Below are positions 15,862 through 22,039 of a DNA stretch of 23,082 nt, in pieces; position 1 is the first letter of the stretch, and the number at the start of each line of letters is the position of its first letter. Source of the DNA: a virus; IMG/VR virus record IMGVR_UViG_3300030389_001472, positions 1 through 23,082 of that record; one strand, written 5' to 3'. Below the pieces are notes generated by a model. The model saw only the letters and a list, made by a program, of their open reading frames with translations. It made no database searches and was not told the DNA's origin. The position numbers and the translations under genes were made by a program.

Positions 15862-16916
15862 TGAAGGACTTTAAGAGGTATAGGCTTAAAGAAGATGAAT
15901 GGAAATTAATAGACGAATATAGAAACGACAAAAAAAGACAATCTTTACTAGCTGATGAATGTAATGAAGTCGGAATAGATTTAGGCTCTGTTTCTCATTA
16001 TTGGTACAAAAGCCAAAAGTTCTCAATATTTGCAAAACCTAACGAATATACTAAAGATGATTTTTTACAATCTATTGAGGAGCTTATATCTAATTACGCT
16101 CCAAAATATCCCTCCATTGATTATCCTACTAGACAAGATGGACATCTACTAATTATAAATCCAGCAGACGTACACATAGGCAAGTATGCCGATGCTAGTG
16201 AAACTGGTCAAGAATACAATATAGATATAGCTAAGAATAGAGTAAGAGATGGAGTCAAGGGTATTCTAAGAAACGCTGAAGGCTATCCCATAGAGCGTAT
16301 ATTGTTTTGTATAGGAAATGATATACTACACACAGACAACGTACAAGGAAGCACCACTAAACTTACTCGTCAAGATACTGATGGTAAATGGCATAAACAC
16401 TTTACAGAGGCTCTAGAGCTTTATGTTGAGGTAGTAGAGATGTTGATGCAGATAGCTCAAGTTGATTGCGTACACTCTATGAGTAATCACGACTATATGA
16501 GTGGCTTTCATTTAGCACACGCTCTTAAGGCTTGGTATAGAAATACAGAAGCTGTGAGCGTAGATGCTGAACCAACGCACAGAAAGTACTATAAATTTAA
16601 AAATAGTCTAATAGGATTGACTCACGGAGATGGTGCTAAGTTGCCTAATCTACCATTACATATGGCACAAGAAAAGCCTAAGATGTGGGCAGATACTAAA
16701 TATAGATATTGGTATTTACATCATCTACACCACAAACAACGCTATAAATTTATGACTAGCTTTGACAACGTAGGAGTGACAGTAGAGTTTTTACGTTCTC
16801 CTAGTGGCTCTGATGCTTGGCATTTTACTCAAGGTTATACTGGTAGTATTAAAGCAGTAGAGGGGTTTATTCATAACAAATTTGGACAAATAGCACACTT
16901 AACTCATATTTTTTAA
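15861..16916 (+). CDS. Calcineurin-like metallophosphoesterase
   Basis: The N-terminal 90 residues of this 351-residue protein look like a short helical DNA-binding-type region (LADECNEVGIDLGSVSHYWY). The rest is a metallophosphoesterase. The metal-site motifs occur in order: DVHIGK (D103, H105), GND (152-154), SNHD (208-211, Ser replacing the usual Gly), THGD (254-257) and HLHHK (288-292). Enzymes of this fold hydrolyse phosphodiesters or phosphomonoesters. Phage versions are common but their substrate is generally unknown. It is the last gene before the terminator of the late block. Confidence 0.9.
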   Translation: MKDFKRYRLKEDEWKLIDEYRNDKKRQSLLADECNEVGIDLGSVSHYWYKSQKFSIFAKPNEYTKDDFLQSIEELISNYAPKYPSIDYPTRQDGHLLIINPADVHIGKYADASETGQEYNIDIAKNRVRDGVKGILRNAEGYPIERILFCIGNDILHTDNVQGSTTKLTRQDTDGKWHKHFTEALELYVEVVEMLMQIAQVDCVHSMSNHDYMSGFHLAHALKAWYRNTEAVSVDAEPTHRKYYKFKNSLIGLTHGDGAKLPNLPLHMAQEKPKMWADTKYRYWYLHHLHHKQRYKFMTSFDNVGVTVEFLRSPSGSDAWHFTQGYTGSIKAVEGFIHNKFGQIAHLTHIF

Positions 16917-16978
16917 TATATTTGCGGCGTTTTGGTTAGCAAATTAGTTTGATTTACTTGTTTATTAGTTTGTTTTAG

Positions 16979-17009
16979 GGGGATATTTTAGCGAATATCC
17001 TCTTTTTTT
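16979..17009 (+). terminator. Rho-independent terminator closing the late block
   Basis: GGGGATATT... pairs as GG plus ATATT (16981-16987) with AATAT plus CC (16994-17000) around a 6-nt loop TTAGCG. It is extended by one G-T and one G-C pair and followed by seven T (17003-17009). It lies 63 nt after the phosphoesterase stop. Confidence 0.88.
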
Positions 17010-17085
17010 ATACCTATATTTAAAAAACTTTAACATTTTTTTACTCTAGTAAACTAAAAAAAATACACTTTTTTTGTTAAAAAGT

Positions 17086-17116
17086 TTGCACAGAAGTTTT
17101 GAATGTATTACTTTAG
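17086..17116 (+). promoter_or_regulatory. Bacteroidetes-type promoter of the early/replication operon
   Basis: TTG at 17086-17088, a 20-nt spacer and TACTTTAG at 17109-17116 match TTG-N(17-23)-TAnnTTTG with one mismatch. Transcription would start near 17122 and give a leader of about 27 nt before the ATG at 17149. The palindrome TTTACT-CT-AGTAAA lies about 33 bp upstream of the TTG and may be a regulator site. Confidence 0.6.
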
Positions 17117-17148
17117 CCAAAGAAATTAACAAACTAAAACACAAAACA

Positions 17149-17379
17149 ATGCAAGATTTAAACAAACCAACTTACTTAGATGCTAAAATGGAGCTTGGAA
17201 CACAAGTACAATTTTTTAGCTTTACATTAACTCAATTATGTACTTATACAATGGTTTTAGCGTTTCTAACGCTACTTCTATTAAATTTGATACCCACATA
17301 CTATACAGAGGTATTAAGCCTTTATAGTGGCTCTTTTGTTACTATGGTAGTATTTTACATAAAATATGGAACTAATTAG
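17149..17379 (+). CDS. 76-residue membrane protein, first early gene
   Basis: The ATG at 17149 is chosen over an in-frame TTG at 17074 because the predicted promoter lies between them. The product starts MQDLNKPTYLDAKMELGTQV and has two hydrophobic segments, about residues 26-48 (LTQLCTYTMVLAFLTLLLLN) and 58-73. It looks like a two-span membrane protein with short loops. It is encoded first in the early transcript, a place where phages often put host-takeover or exclusion proteins; no family recognised. Confidence 0.78.
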   Translation: MQDLNKPTYLDAKMELGTQVQFFSFTLTQLCTYTMVLAFLTLLLLNLIPTYYTEVLSLYSGSFVTMVVFYIKYGTN

Positions 17380-17385
17380 ACTAAT

Positions 17386-17601
17386 ATGGAAGAAAGAAAA
17401 GAATTAGTAGAAAAATTACGAGTAATAGCAAATAGAATAGAAAGAAATAGACTAGACTATCGGTATGCTTGTGACAGAATAATTTTAGATAAATTATATG
17501 ATGAACTAAATAATGTTTTCAATAATTATCTTAAAATTAAAAATGAAGATGAACAAAAAGTTAAATCAATTAAATTTATGAATTATGGAAAAAGTAGTTA
17601 A
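17386..17601 (+). CDS. 71-residue helical protein, unknown
   Basis: This short charged protein (MEERKELVEKLRVIANRIER, then a region with DRIILDKLYDELNNVFNNYL) is almost all predicted helix. It starts 6 nt after the preceding stop and overlaps the next gene by 17 nt. No family or function recognised. The tight spacing on both sides is the main evidence that it is real. Confidence 0.72.
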   Translation: MEERKELVEKLRVIANRIERNRLDYRYACDRIILDKLYDELNNVFNNYLKIKNEDEQKVKSIKFMNYGKSS

Positions 17602-18019
17602 GTCAGTTAAACAAGTAGGAGATTTTGAATCTCAATATGGACACTTTTACAAGTGGTTATTAGAGTTTGAAGATGGATTTAAGGGTGAATACCTTTCTAA
17701 GACAGAAACTCAAAACAAATTCATTGAAGGACAAACAGCTTCAATAGAAGTAACGACAAGAGAGTACAATGGTGAAACAATCAACAAAATCAAACCAGCT
17801 TCTACTTTTCAAGGTGGAGGTAAAAGCTATACACCAGCTCCAAAAGACAATAAGACACAAGAGTACATTATCAAGCAGAACGCATTGACAAACGCTTGTA
17901 ATATAGTAGGAGAGGCTGATATTCCTAAGATAATAGAAATAGCTGACGCATTCAAAGAATACGTTTTAAACGATGTAAAACCAAAATCAACAAACGATGG
18001 CAATGACTTACCTTTTTAG
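17585..18019 (+). CDS. SSB-like protein with acidic C-terminal tip
   Basis: The first 75 residues of this 144-residue protein form beta strands (HFYKWLLEFEDGFKGEYLSK, ASIEVTTREYNGETINKIKP) that could make an OB fold. A Pro/Gly/Lys linker and helices follow, and the last residues are NDGNDLPF. This ending copies the acidic aromatic tip of bacterial single-strand DNA-binding proteins (consensus DDDIPF), through which SSB recruits replication and repair partners. Canonical SSB family motifs are not obvious, so it may be a diverged or analogous phage SSB. Its place in the replication operon agrees. It overlaps its neighbours on both sides. Confidence 0.72.
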   Translation: MEKVVKSVKQVGDFESQYGHFYKWLLEFEDGFKGEYLSKTETQNKFIEGQTASIEVTTREYNGETINKIKPASTFQGGGKSYTPAPKDNKTQEYIIKQNALTNACNIVGEADIPKIIEIADAFKEYVLNDVKPKSTNDGNDLPF

Positions 18020-18266
18020 CAAACAATCTCGTGACGAAGTATATGACTACGAAACCAGCTACTGTTTTAGACTAAGACGTGGCAAGGGTTGGATTCACCT
18101 AAACAAGAAAGCCACTGAGCTAATAGAACACGATGACCACTTTGAGATAAGACTAGCAGATTGGTATATAAATCTTGGAGATAAATATATCTCTGAAACA
18201 ATAATAAGACAAGAGCAATGTCAAGAGCTTCAAGAATGGTATTTAAAAACTAAGACAAATGGATAA
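17997..18266 (+). CDS. 89-residue protein, unknown
   Basis: The product (MAMTYLFSKQSRDEVYDYET onward) is mixed alpha/beta and rich in aromatic and charged residues (HLNKKATELIEHDDHFEIRL, LADWYINLG). There are two possible starts, ATG at 17997 and ATG at 18003; both are inside the end of the SSB-like gene. It overlaps the next gene by 8 nt. No domain recognised. It is most likely a small accessory of replication judging by its neighbours only. Confidence 0.72.
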   Translation: MAMTYLFSKQSRDEVYDYETSYCFRLRRGKGWIHLNKKATELIEHDDHFEIRLADWYINLGDKYISETIIRQEQCQELQEWYLKTKTNG

Positions 18267-18687
18267 AATAGATAGAGTAAAAAAAGTTGTGTGTTTTGTA
18301 ACTAAGATGACGGAAAAAGAGCTGCTATCTAAAAGTAGAAAAAGACACATAGTTGATAATAGACGGATGGCTTTTGTAATTTGCAGAGATATACTAGAAC
18401 TAAATTGGACTAAGATAGCCAAAGAGTTTAATTTAAACCACGCTAGTATCATACACCATTACAAAAAGCACAAAGACTTAATGGCTTACGATGATTATTA
18501 TAATAGTAAATATAACGATATTTTAGATGTATTTAAGTTACAAATAGACTATGTTGAGCCTAAAGAACTCATCAGAGAAATAGTAAATATTAAGAAGCAA
18601 AGATATAATGATTATCTAAAACAAAAACTAAGAGAGAATGAAGGTAAAGGACAAAGTGAAACAACTTTTATTGGACCATCCATCTAA
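18259..18687 (+). CDS. Stand-alone DnaA domain IV-like DNA-binding protein
   Basis: Residues about 23-72 of this 142-residue protein (SKSRKRHIVDNRRMAFVICR, then LNWTKIAKEFNLNHASIIHHYKK) follow the DnaA C-terminal domain. The basic 'S+.R...v..R..a.yl.r' helix comes first, then 'IG..F...H.tv.ha..ki', here with NHASIIHHYKK in place of DHTTVIHA. In DnaA this domain binds DnaA boxes. The AAA+ ATPase and N-terminal domains are absent, and the remaining C-terminal 70 residues are charged helices. It may mark an origin or compete with host DnaA. It overlaps the next gene by 50 nt. Confidence 0.85.
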   Translation: MDKIDRVKKVVCFVTKMTEKELLSKSRKRHIVDNRRMAFVICRDILELNWTKIAKEFNLNHASIIHHYKKHKDLMAYDDYYNSKYNDILDVFKLQIDYVEPKELIREIVNIKKQRYNDYLKQKLRENEGKGQSETTFIGPSI

Positions 18688-18946
18688 TAGAGATTCAGAT
18701 AGTAAACTTATAGCAAACTATTGGTATTATGAATTGAATAAAAAAGGTGTAGATTTACATCAGCTAAGTGCTTTTGATTTGCTTAAATACTATGCAGATA
18801 GTAGATTAACTAATGCAGAGTCAATAAGACGAATGAGAGCAAAGTTGCAAGAGCAACACATTGAGCTGAGAGGTAAGAAATACAATCTTAGAAAGACAAC
18901 AATACAAAACAAAGTTAGAAAGGAATTAGGATATGAAGCGTATTAG
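18638..18946 (+). CDS. 102-residue basic helical protein of the replication operon
   Basis: The product has LLLDHPSNRDSDSKLIANYW near the start and a central LLKYYADSRLTNAESIRRMR followed by KLQEQHIELRGKKY. The latter is a motif I associate with conserved hypothetical proteins in other phages ('LtnpesIrR.R.klQe..peLRG..Y'). Its function is unknown; DNA binding is possible from its basic helices. It starts well inside the DnaA-like gene and ends inside the initiator gene, so the three are probably co-translated. Confidence 0.75.
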   Translation: MKVKDKVKQLLLDHPSNRDSDSKLIANYWYYELNKKGVDLHQLSAFDLLKYYADSRLTNAESIRRMRAKLQEQHIELRGKKYNLRKTTIQNKVRKELGYEAY

Positions 18947-19637
18947 AGTAGAGAAGTCTAAGAACTTTACCACAATCAATAACGAGTTTATCTTTAATAA
19001 GAACTTATCGTTAAAAGCTAAGGGGTTGCTCTGTCACCTCTTGGCTTTGCCTAACGACTGGAAGTTATACGTAGAGGAGGTTGAAAAATGGAGTACAGAT
19101 GGCAAATCCTCTATTTACTCTGCTTTTAAAGAGCTGACATCTAATGGCTATATGAAACGAGAGCAAATTAGAGATAAAGGAAAGATTGTTAGCTGGGATT
19201 ATATAGTCTATGAAAAACCACATACCGATTTTCAAGAAATAGAAAATCAAGATGTAGAAATTCTAGATGTAGAAAATCAACCACTACTAAATACTAATAA
19301 TACTAAAGACTTAAATAAACTAAATACTAATAATACTAAAACAGAAAGGGATTATCCTTTTGAATTAAATTTAGAGGCTTGGAATTTATGGAAGGACTTT
19401 AGAAAAGAGCAATTCAGAACTTCTTACAAACCATTAGGCGAAGCAGCAGCTATTTCTAAGCTATTAAGAATCTCCAACAACAACAAAGAACACCAGGCGC
19501 AAATTATCCAGCAATCTATTGAGAATGGTTGGAAGGGATTATTTGAGCTTAAAACAGAAAAACAAAACAAAGTTCAAAAGATATTAAGCAACTATCACAA
19601 AGGACTTGAAATGATAAACAAAGAATACAATGAATAA
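18933..19637 (+). CDS. Phage replication initiator (O-like, winged helix)
   Basis: The N-terminal 95 residues of this 234-residue protein form a winged-helix domain of the type found in phage replication proteins (NFTTINNEFIFNKNLSLKAK, LLALPNDWKLYVEEVE, then DGKSSIYSAFKELTSNGYMK). Residues about 97-140 are a polar linker with two LNTNNTK repeats. The C-terminal part (EAWNLWKDFRKEQFRTSYKP, then IQQSIENGWKGLFELK) resembles regions that contact helicase or helicase loader. As in lambda O, the linker coding sequence carries direct repeats that could be the origin this protein binds. Neighbours include an SSB-like and a DnaA-like protein. Confidence 0.86.
   Translation: MKRIRVEKSKNFTTINNEFIFNKNLSLKAKGLLCHLLALPNDWKLYVEEVEKWSTDGKSSIYSAFKELTSNGYMKREQIRDKGKIVSWDYIVYEKPHTDFQEIENQDVEILDVENQPLLNTNNTKDLNKLNTNNTKTERDYPFELNLEAWNLWKDFRKEQFRTSYKPLGEAAAISKLLRISNNNKEHQAQIIQQSIENGWKGLFELKTEKQNKVQKILSNYHKGLEMINKEYNE
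19240..19340 (+). repeat. Iteron-like direct repeats, candidate replication origin
   Basis: A 21-bp sequence starting CTAAATACTAATAATACT is present twice without change at 19287-19307 and 19320-19340, 33 bp apart. Just upstream, TAGAAAATCAA occurs at 19240-19250 and 19270-19280, and GATGTAGAAA at 19251-19260 and 19266-19275. The block is almost entirely A/T and lies in the linker part of the initiator gene, where lambdoid phages carry their origin iterons. Confidence 0.65.
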
Positions 19638-20328
19638 AAAATATATTTATAAAAATCAAGAGTCTTTATGGGGCGAATCAGAGTGTATAGGATTTGGCAC
19701 TTATGATTTTTATGTTAAGGAAATAGATAGAAAATTAGCAAACGAAATAATTATTAAAAATCATTATTCTAAAAAAGTTTATAATGGAACTTATATACAT
19801 TTAGGGGTTTTTCATAATGAAAAATTAAAAGGGGTTTTACAATATGGTTATGCTATGAATCCTGCATCTTGTGGTAGTGTAGTTAAAGGTACTAATAAAA
19901 ATGAATATTTAGAATTGAATAGGATGTGGATAGATGATGATTGTAAACAATACGCAGAAAGTCAAGCTATAAGTTATTCAATTAAATATATTAAGAAAAA
20001 ATTAAAAAAAATTAAATGGATTCAGTCTTTTGCAGACGAAAGATGTGGAGGTTTTGGAATAGTATATCAAGCTTGTTCTTTTGATTATTTTGGAGAACAT
20101 ACAAATAAATTTTGGGAGCTAGATGGAGAAACATTTCATAATTCAATTATGACAAGTGAAAAAGCTGGTCGTAGAGGTTATAATTTATTAAATAATCCAT
20201 ACAATAAAGATAGAATCATCAAACACGAGCTTAGACAATTTAGATATATAAAATTTATAGACAAAAGGGAAAAGAAAAACTGTTTATTAAAACAAAAACC
20301 ATATTTAAAGCATTATAACAATGACTAA
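19630..20328 (+). CDS. Mom-like DNA modification protein (anti-restriction)
   Basis: This 232-residue protein follows the Mom family, close to the about 240 residues of Mu Mom. Mu Mom is a GNAT-like enzyme that converts adenine to N6-carbamoylmethyladenine and so protects phage DNA from many restriction enzymes. The family pattern is visible: NHYSKK (44-49), HLGVFHNEKLKGVLQYGYAM, YLELNRMWIDDD (93-104), AESQAISYSIKYIKK, then SFADERCGGFGIVYQACSFD and YFGE (133-156). The His-Tyr pair (45-46) and Asp136 are the residues I would expect to matter. The gene is visibly richer in AAA, AAT and TTA codons than its neighbours, suggesting separate acquisition. It overlaps the initiator by 8 nt. Confidence 0.86.
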   Translation: MNKKYIYKNQESLWGESECIGFGTYDFYVKEIDRKLANEIIIKNHYSKKVYNGTYIHLGVFHNEKLKGVLQYGYAMNPASCGSVVKGTNKNEYLELNRMWIDDDCKQYAESQAISYSIKYIKKKLKKIKWIQSFADERCGGFGIVYQACSFDYFGEHTNKFWELDGETFHNSIMTSEKAGRRGYNLLNNPYNKDRIIKHELRQFRYIKFIDKREKKNCLLKQKPYLKHYNND

Positions 20329-20485
20329 TTACTTAGATATAAAAGAGCGCAAAGACGTTACTGTCAAAAAGATGTTTGAGATTTACAAGACTGACAATAA
20401 ATACAGAAACAGAATAACTTGGGATGCTCATTATTTAATAACTGGATGGAAACACATACAACAAACTAAAGATGACAAAAAATAA
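20321..20485 (+). CDS. 54-residue protein, unknown
   Basis: The frame runs from an ATG 8 nt before the mom-like stop to a TAA inside the next gene (14-nt overlap). The product (MTNYLDIKERKDVTVKKMFE onward, ending GWKHIQQTKDDKK) is charged and helical. No family recognised. It fills the otherwise empty space between two overlapping genes, which argues that it is translated. Confidence 0.65.
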   Translation: MTNYLDIKERKDVTVKKMFEIYKTDNKYRNRITWDAHYLITGWKHIQQTKDDKK

Positions 20486-20897
20486 GACTAATCAAGTGTG
20501 GTATCTATATGCACACAATATTAAAGAACTAAAAAGACAATGCTATGACGTTATATCTACGCTTTATGTTCAGCTAGGACAAGCTCCAGAAGCTGAGATA
20601 ATAGTTCAGATGACTAATCTATTCTGTAATGACTTAGCTACCAACTACGGCTCTATGGAACTAGAGGAGGTTAGATTTGCTTTAAACAAACACATAAGAG
20701 AGAACGATGGTCCACACTTTGTAAACGTACCAATGTGGAGTCAAGCGTTAAGAGATTATAAAAAATCTAAAGCATTAAAAAGACAGACTAATCAAATAGA
20801 CCAATATGAACTCTATAAAAAGCGTGTTGAGTCATTTAGCAAGACAATAGATAAAAGAGAGATAAAAAAGATAGGCAATGCCAACCACAATAAGTAA
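20472..20897 (+). CDS. 141-residue helical protein, unknown, possible replication accessory
   Basis: The protein shows a helical domain at about residues 15-95 with LFCNDLATNYGSMELEEVRF and ALNKHIREND, then FVNVPMWSQALRDYKKSK. This general layout (an acidic 'eE...A' helix followed by 'v..w...l..Y') appears in phage proteins of the replication region, but I cannot name a family. The C-terminal 45 residues are basic and coiled-coil-like. It overlaps the NinG-like gene by 20 nt. Confidence 0.72.
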   Translation: MTKNKTNQVWYLYAHNIKELKRQCYDVISTLYVQLGQAPEAEIIVQMTNLFCNDLATNYGSMELEEVRFALNKHIRENDGPHFVNVPMWSQALRDYKKSKALKRQTNQIDQYELYKKRVESFSKTIDKREIKKIGNANHNK

Positions 20898-21267
20898 ACT
20901 CAAAAAAAAGCTAGATAAATTATTTAGTGAGTACATAAGACGTAAAAATGCAGACCATTTAGGTTTTATAACTTGTTTCACTTGTGGAGTTAAAAAACAT
21001 TGGAAAGAGCAACAAGCTGGACACTTTCAAAGTAGAAGCCACCACTCTACTAGGTGGGATGAGATTAACGTTCAAGTTCAATGTGTTAAGTGCAATATGT
21101 ATAGACAAGGAGAGCAATATAAGTTTGGAATGTATTTAGACCAAAGGTTTGGAGATGGAACGGCAGATGAGTTAGAACACAGAGCAAAGACAATATTAAA
21201 ACTTAACAGAGTAGATTATGAAGAGGCAATCGAAAGGTATAAACAAAAAATTAGAGAGCTGGATTAA
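20878..21267 (+). CDS. NinG/Rap-like recombination protein
   Basis: This 129-residue protein resembles the NinG family (lambda Rap), a structure-specific nuclease acting on recombination intermediates. It has the zinc-binding pairs CFTC (33-36) and CVKC (69-72), with QAGHFQSRSHHSTRWDEINV and CNMYRQGEQYKFGMYLDQRF between and after them, as in the family. The N-terminal helix LKKKLDKLFSEYIRRKNAD also fits. It is shorter than lambda NinG (about 200 residues), with a reduced N-terminal part. It would work with the replication proteins upstream. Confidence 0.9.
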   Translation: MPTTISKLKKKLDKLFSEYIRRKNADHLGFITCFTCGVKKHWKEQQAGHFQSRSHHSTRWDEINVQVQCVKCNMYRQGEQYKFGMYLDQRFGDGTADELEHRAKTILKLNRVDYEEAIERYKQKIRELD

Positions 21268-21300
21268 CAATCGGTTGTTTAAAACTTTAAACTCTGAAGA

Positions 21301-21330
21301 TTGGATAATTGAATCTATTTTATATATTTA
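21301..21330 (+). promoter_or_regulatory. Possible Bacteroidetes-type promoter before the gene at 21336
   Basis: TTG at 21301-21303, a 19-nt spacer and TATATTTA at 21323-21330 match the consensus with one mismatch (final A for G). The ATG lies only 5 nt further on, so the transcript could be leaderless or nearly so. A perfect inverted repeat GTTTAAA-AC-TTTAAAC (21277-21292) lies just upstream of the TTG and may bind a regulator. Confidence 0.45.
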
Positions 21331-21335
21331 CAAAG

Positions 21336-21701
21336 ATGAAGAAAACAGTAATATTTGAAGGAGGAGTGAACAAGGTAAGCACTCTAGCAGACGGAACTCT
21401 TAGCATAAACATACATACTCAAGAGCTTCCAGAGGAAACAATGATGAGAGTTTTTAGCTTACGAAAGTCTCCTGGAATGGTTTTGATAAGCTCTGATGAC
21501 ATTAGCAAAGCAGAGCAAGAGGAAGTAGAGAAGTTTACAACAGACTTTGAGGTAGGTAAAACAAAGACTGCATCACAAAGATTAAGAGCCGTATTGTATA
21601 GAGTATGGGAACAAAGCGAACAAGCGTATGATTTTCCAATATGGTATGAGACTCAAATGGAAAGAATAATAAATAAATATAAATCAACTCTTGAAGTCTA
21701 A
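21336..21701 (+). CDS. Conserved phage early protein of unknown function
   Basis: The ATG at 21336 is preferred over the in-frame TTG at 21309, which lies within the predicted promoter. The 121-residue product has a beta-rich N-terminus (VIFEGGVNKVSTLADGTLSI, NIHTQELPEETMMRVFSLRK). A C-terminal segment with KTASQRLRAVLYRVWEQSEQ and YETQMERIINKYKSTLE follows. This 'QELP..e..r.f.Lr', 'k..SQRLRavLy.lWeq', 'me.iI...K' layout recurs in early regions of many phages. The function is not known to me; single-strand DNA or recombination accessory roles are possible from context only. Confidence 0.8.
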   Translation: MKKTVIFEGGVNKVSTLADGTLSINIHTQELPEETMMRVFSLRKSPGMVLISSDDISKAEQEEVEKFTTDFEVGKTKTASQRLRAVLYRVWEQSEQAYDFPIWYETQMERIINKYKSTLEV

Positions 21702-21912
21702 TAGGGCAACCAGACACCAAGAGATTTATAAAAGAACGAAGAACGGACTAGAGTTAGTATTACCAAAAAAAATATCATCAGACATTGGATTTCAATTAAT
21801 GTTTGGATACAGAGAGGATTACAGAATAGAACTAGAAAAGATGCAAAGAAATGCAGATAGATACTTTACTAAAACTTATATAGATGTTGAGGATTTTAAA
21901 AAGTATATTTAG
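21691..21912 (+). CDS. 73-residue protein, TTG start, unknown
   Basis: The frame has no ATG before position 21799, which would remove most of it; TTG at 21691, 11 nt inside the preceding gene, is the best start. The product (MKSNRATRHQEIYKRTKNGL, then LMFGYREDYRIELEKMQRNA and YFTKTYIDVEDFKKYI) is basic at the N-terminus and ends in a helix. No family recognised. Confidence 0.68.
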   Translation: MKSNRATRHQEIYKRTKNGLELVLPKKISSDIGFQLMFGYREDYRIELEKMQRNADRYFTKTYIDVEDFKKYI

Positions 21913-22039
21913 AACGCTAATAGCTTTGATAATATTATTGAGTTGTTTGCCAATTTTTTTAGTGATATTTATACACTATTTTATAGTTGGCTTTATAGCA
22001 GAAGAGAATAAAAGAAATGAAGATAATTGCAAGTGTTAG
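21884..22039 (+). CDS. 51-residue membrane peptide overlapping both neighbours
   Basis: ATG at 21884 opens a 51-codon frame ending in TAG at 22037-22039, overlapping the upstream gene by 29 nt and the downstream gene by 23 nt. It is the only frame that uses the gap 21913-22016. The product has a basic start (MLRILKSIFR), one long hydrophobic run at about 11-38 (LIALIILLSCLPIFLVIFIH) and a charged tail with two Cys (EENKRNEDNCKC). It is probably a single-span membrane protein; role unknown. The start could also be an internal TTG. Confidence 0.6.
   Translation: MLRILKSIFRTLIALIILLSCLPIFLVIFIHYFIVGFIAEENKRNEDNCKC

Larger units (their letters stand above)
16917..17148 (+). other. 232-bp intergenic region between late and early blocks
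   Basis: No gene is supported here. It contains a TATATTTG element (16917-16924) without a well-placed TTG, two copies of ATTAGTTTG 21 bp apart (16943-16951 and 16964-16972), the late terminator, a palindrome TTTACT-CT-AGTAAA (17040-17053), and the early promoter (17086-17116). TTAGTTTGTT (16965-16974) is perfectly complementary to AACAAACTAA (17128-17137) in the predicted early leader. Confidence 0.75.

Noticed and set aside
16917-16924. TATATTTG as a promoter for a small RNA
   Set aside because: It matches the -7 consensus but no TTG lies at the required distance upstream; kept only as part of the intergenic description.
17074-17148. TTG-started N-terminal extension of the first early protein
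   Set aside because: The predicted promoter and its start site lie inside this stretch, so the extension could not be on that transcript.
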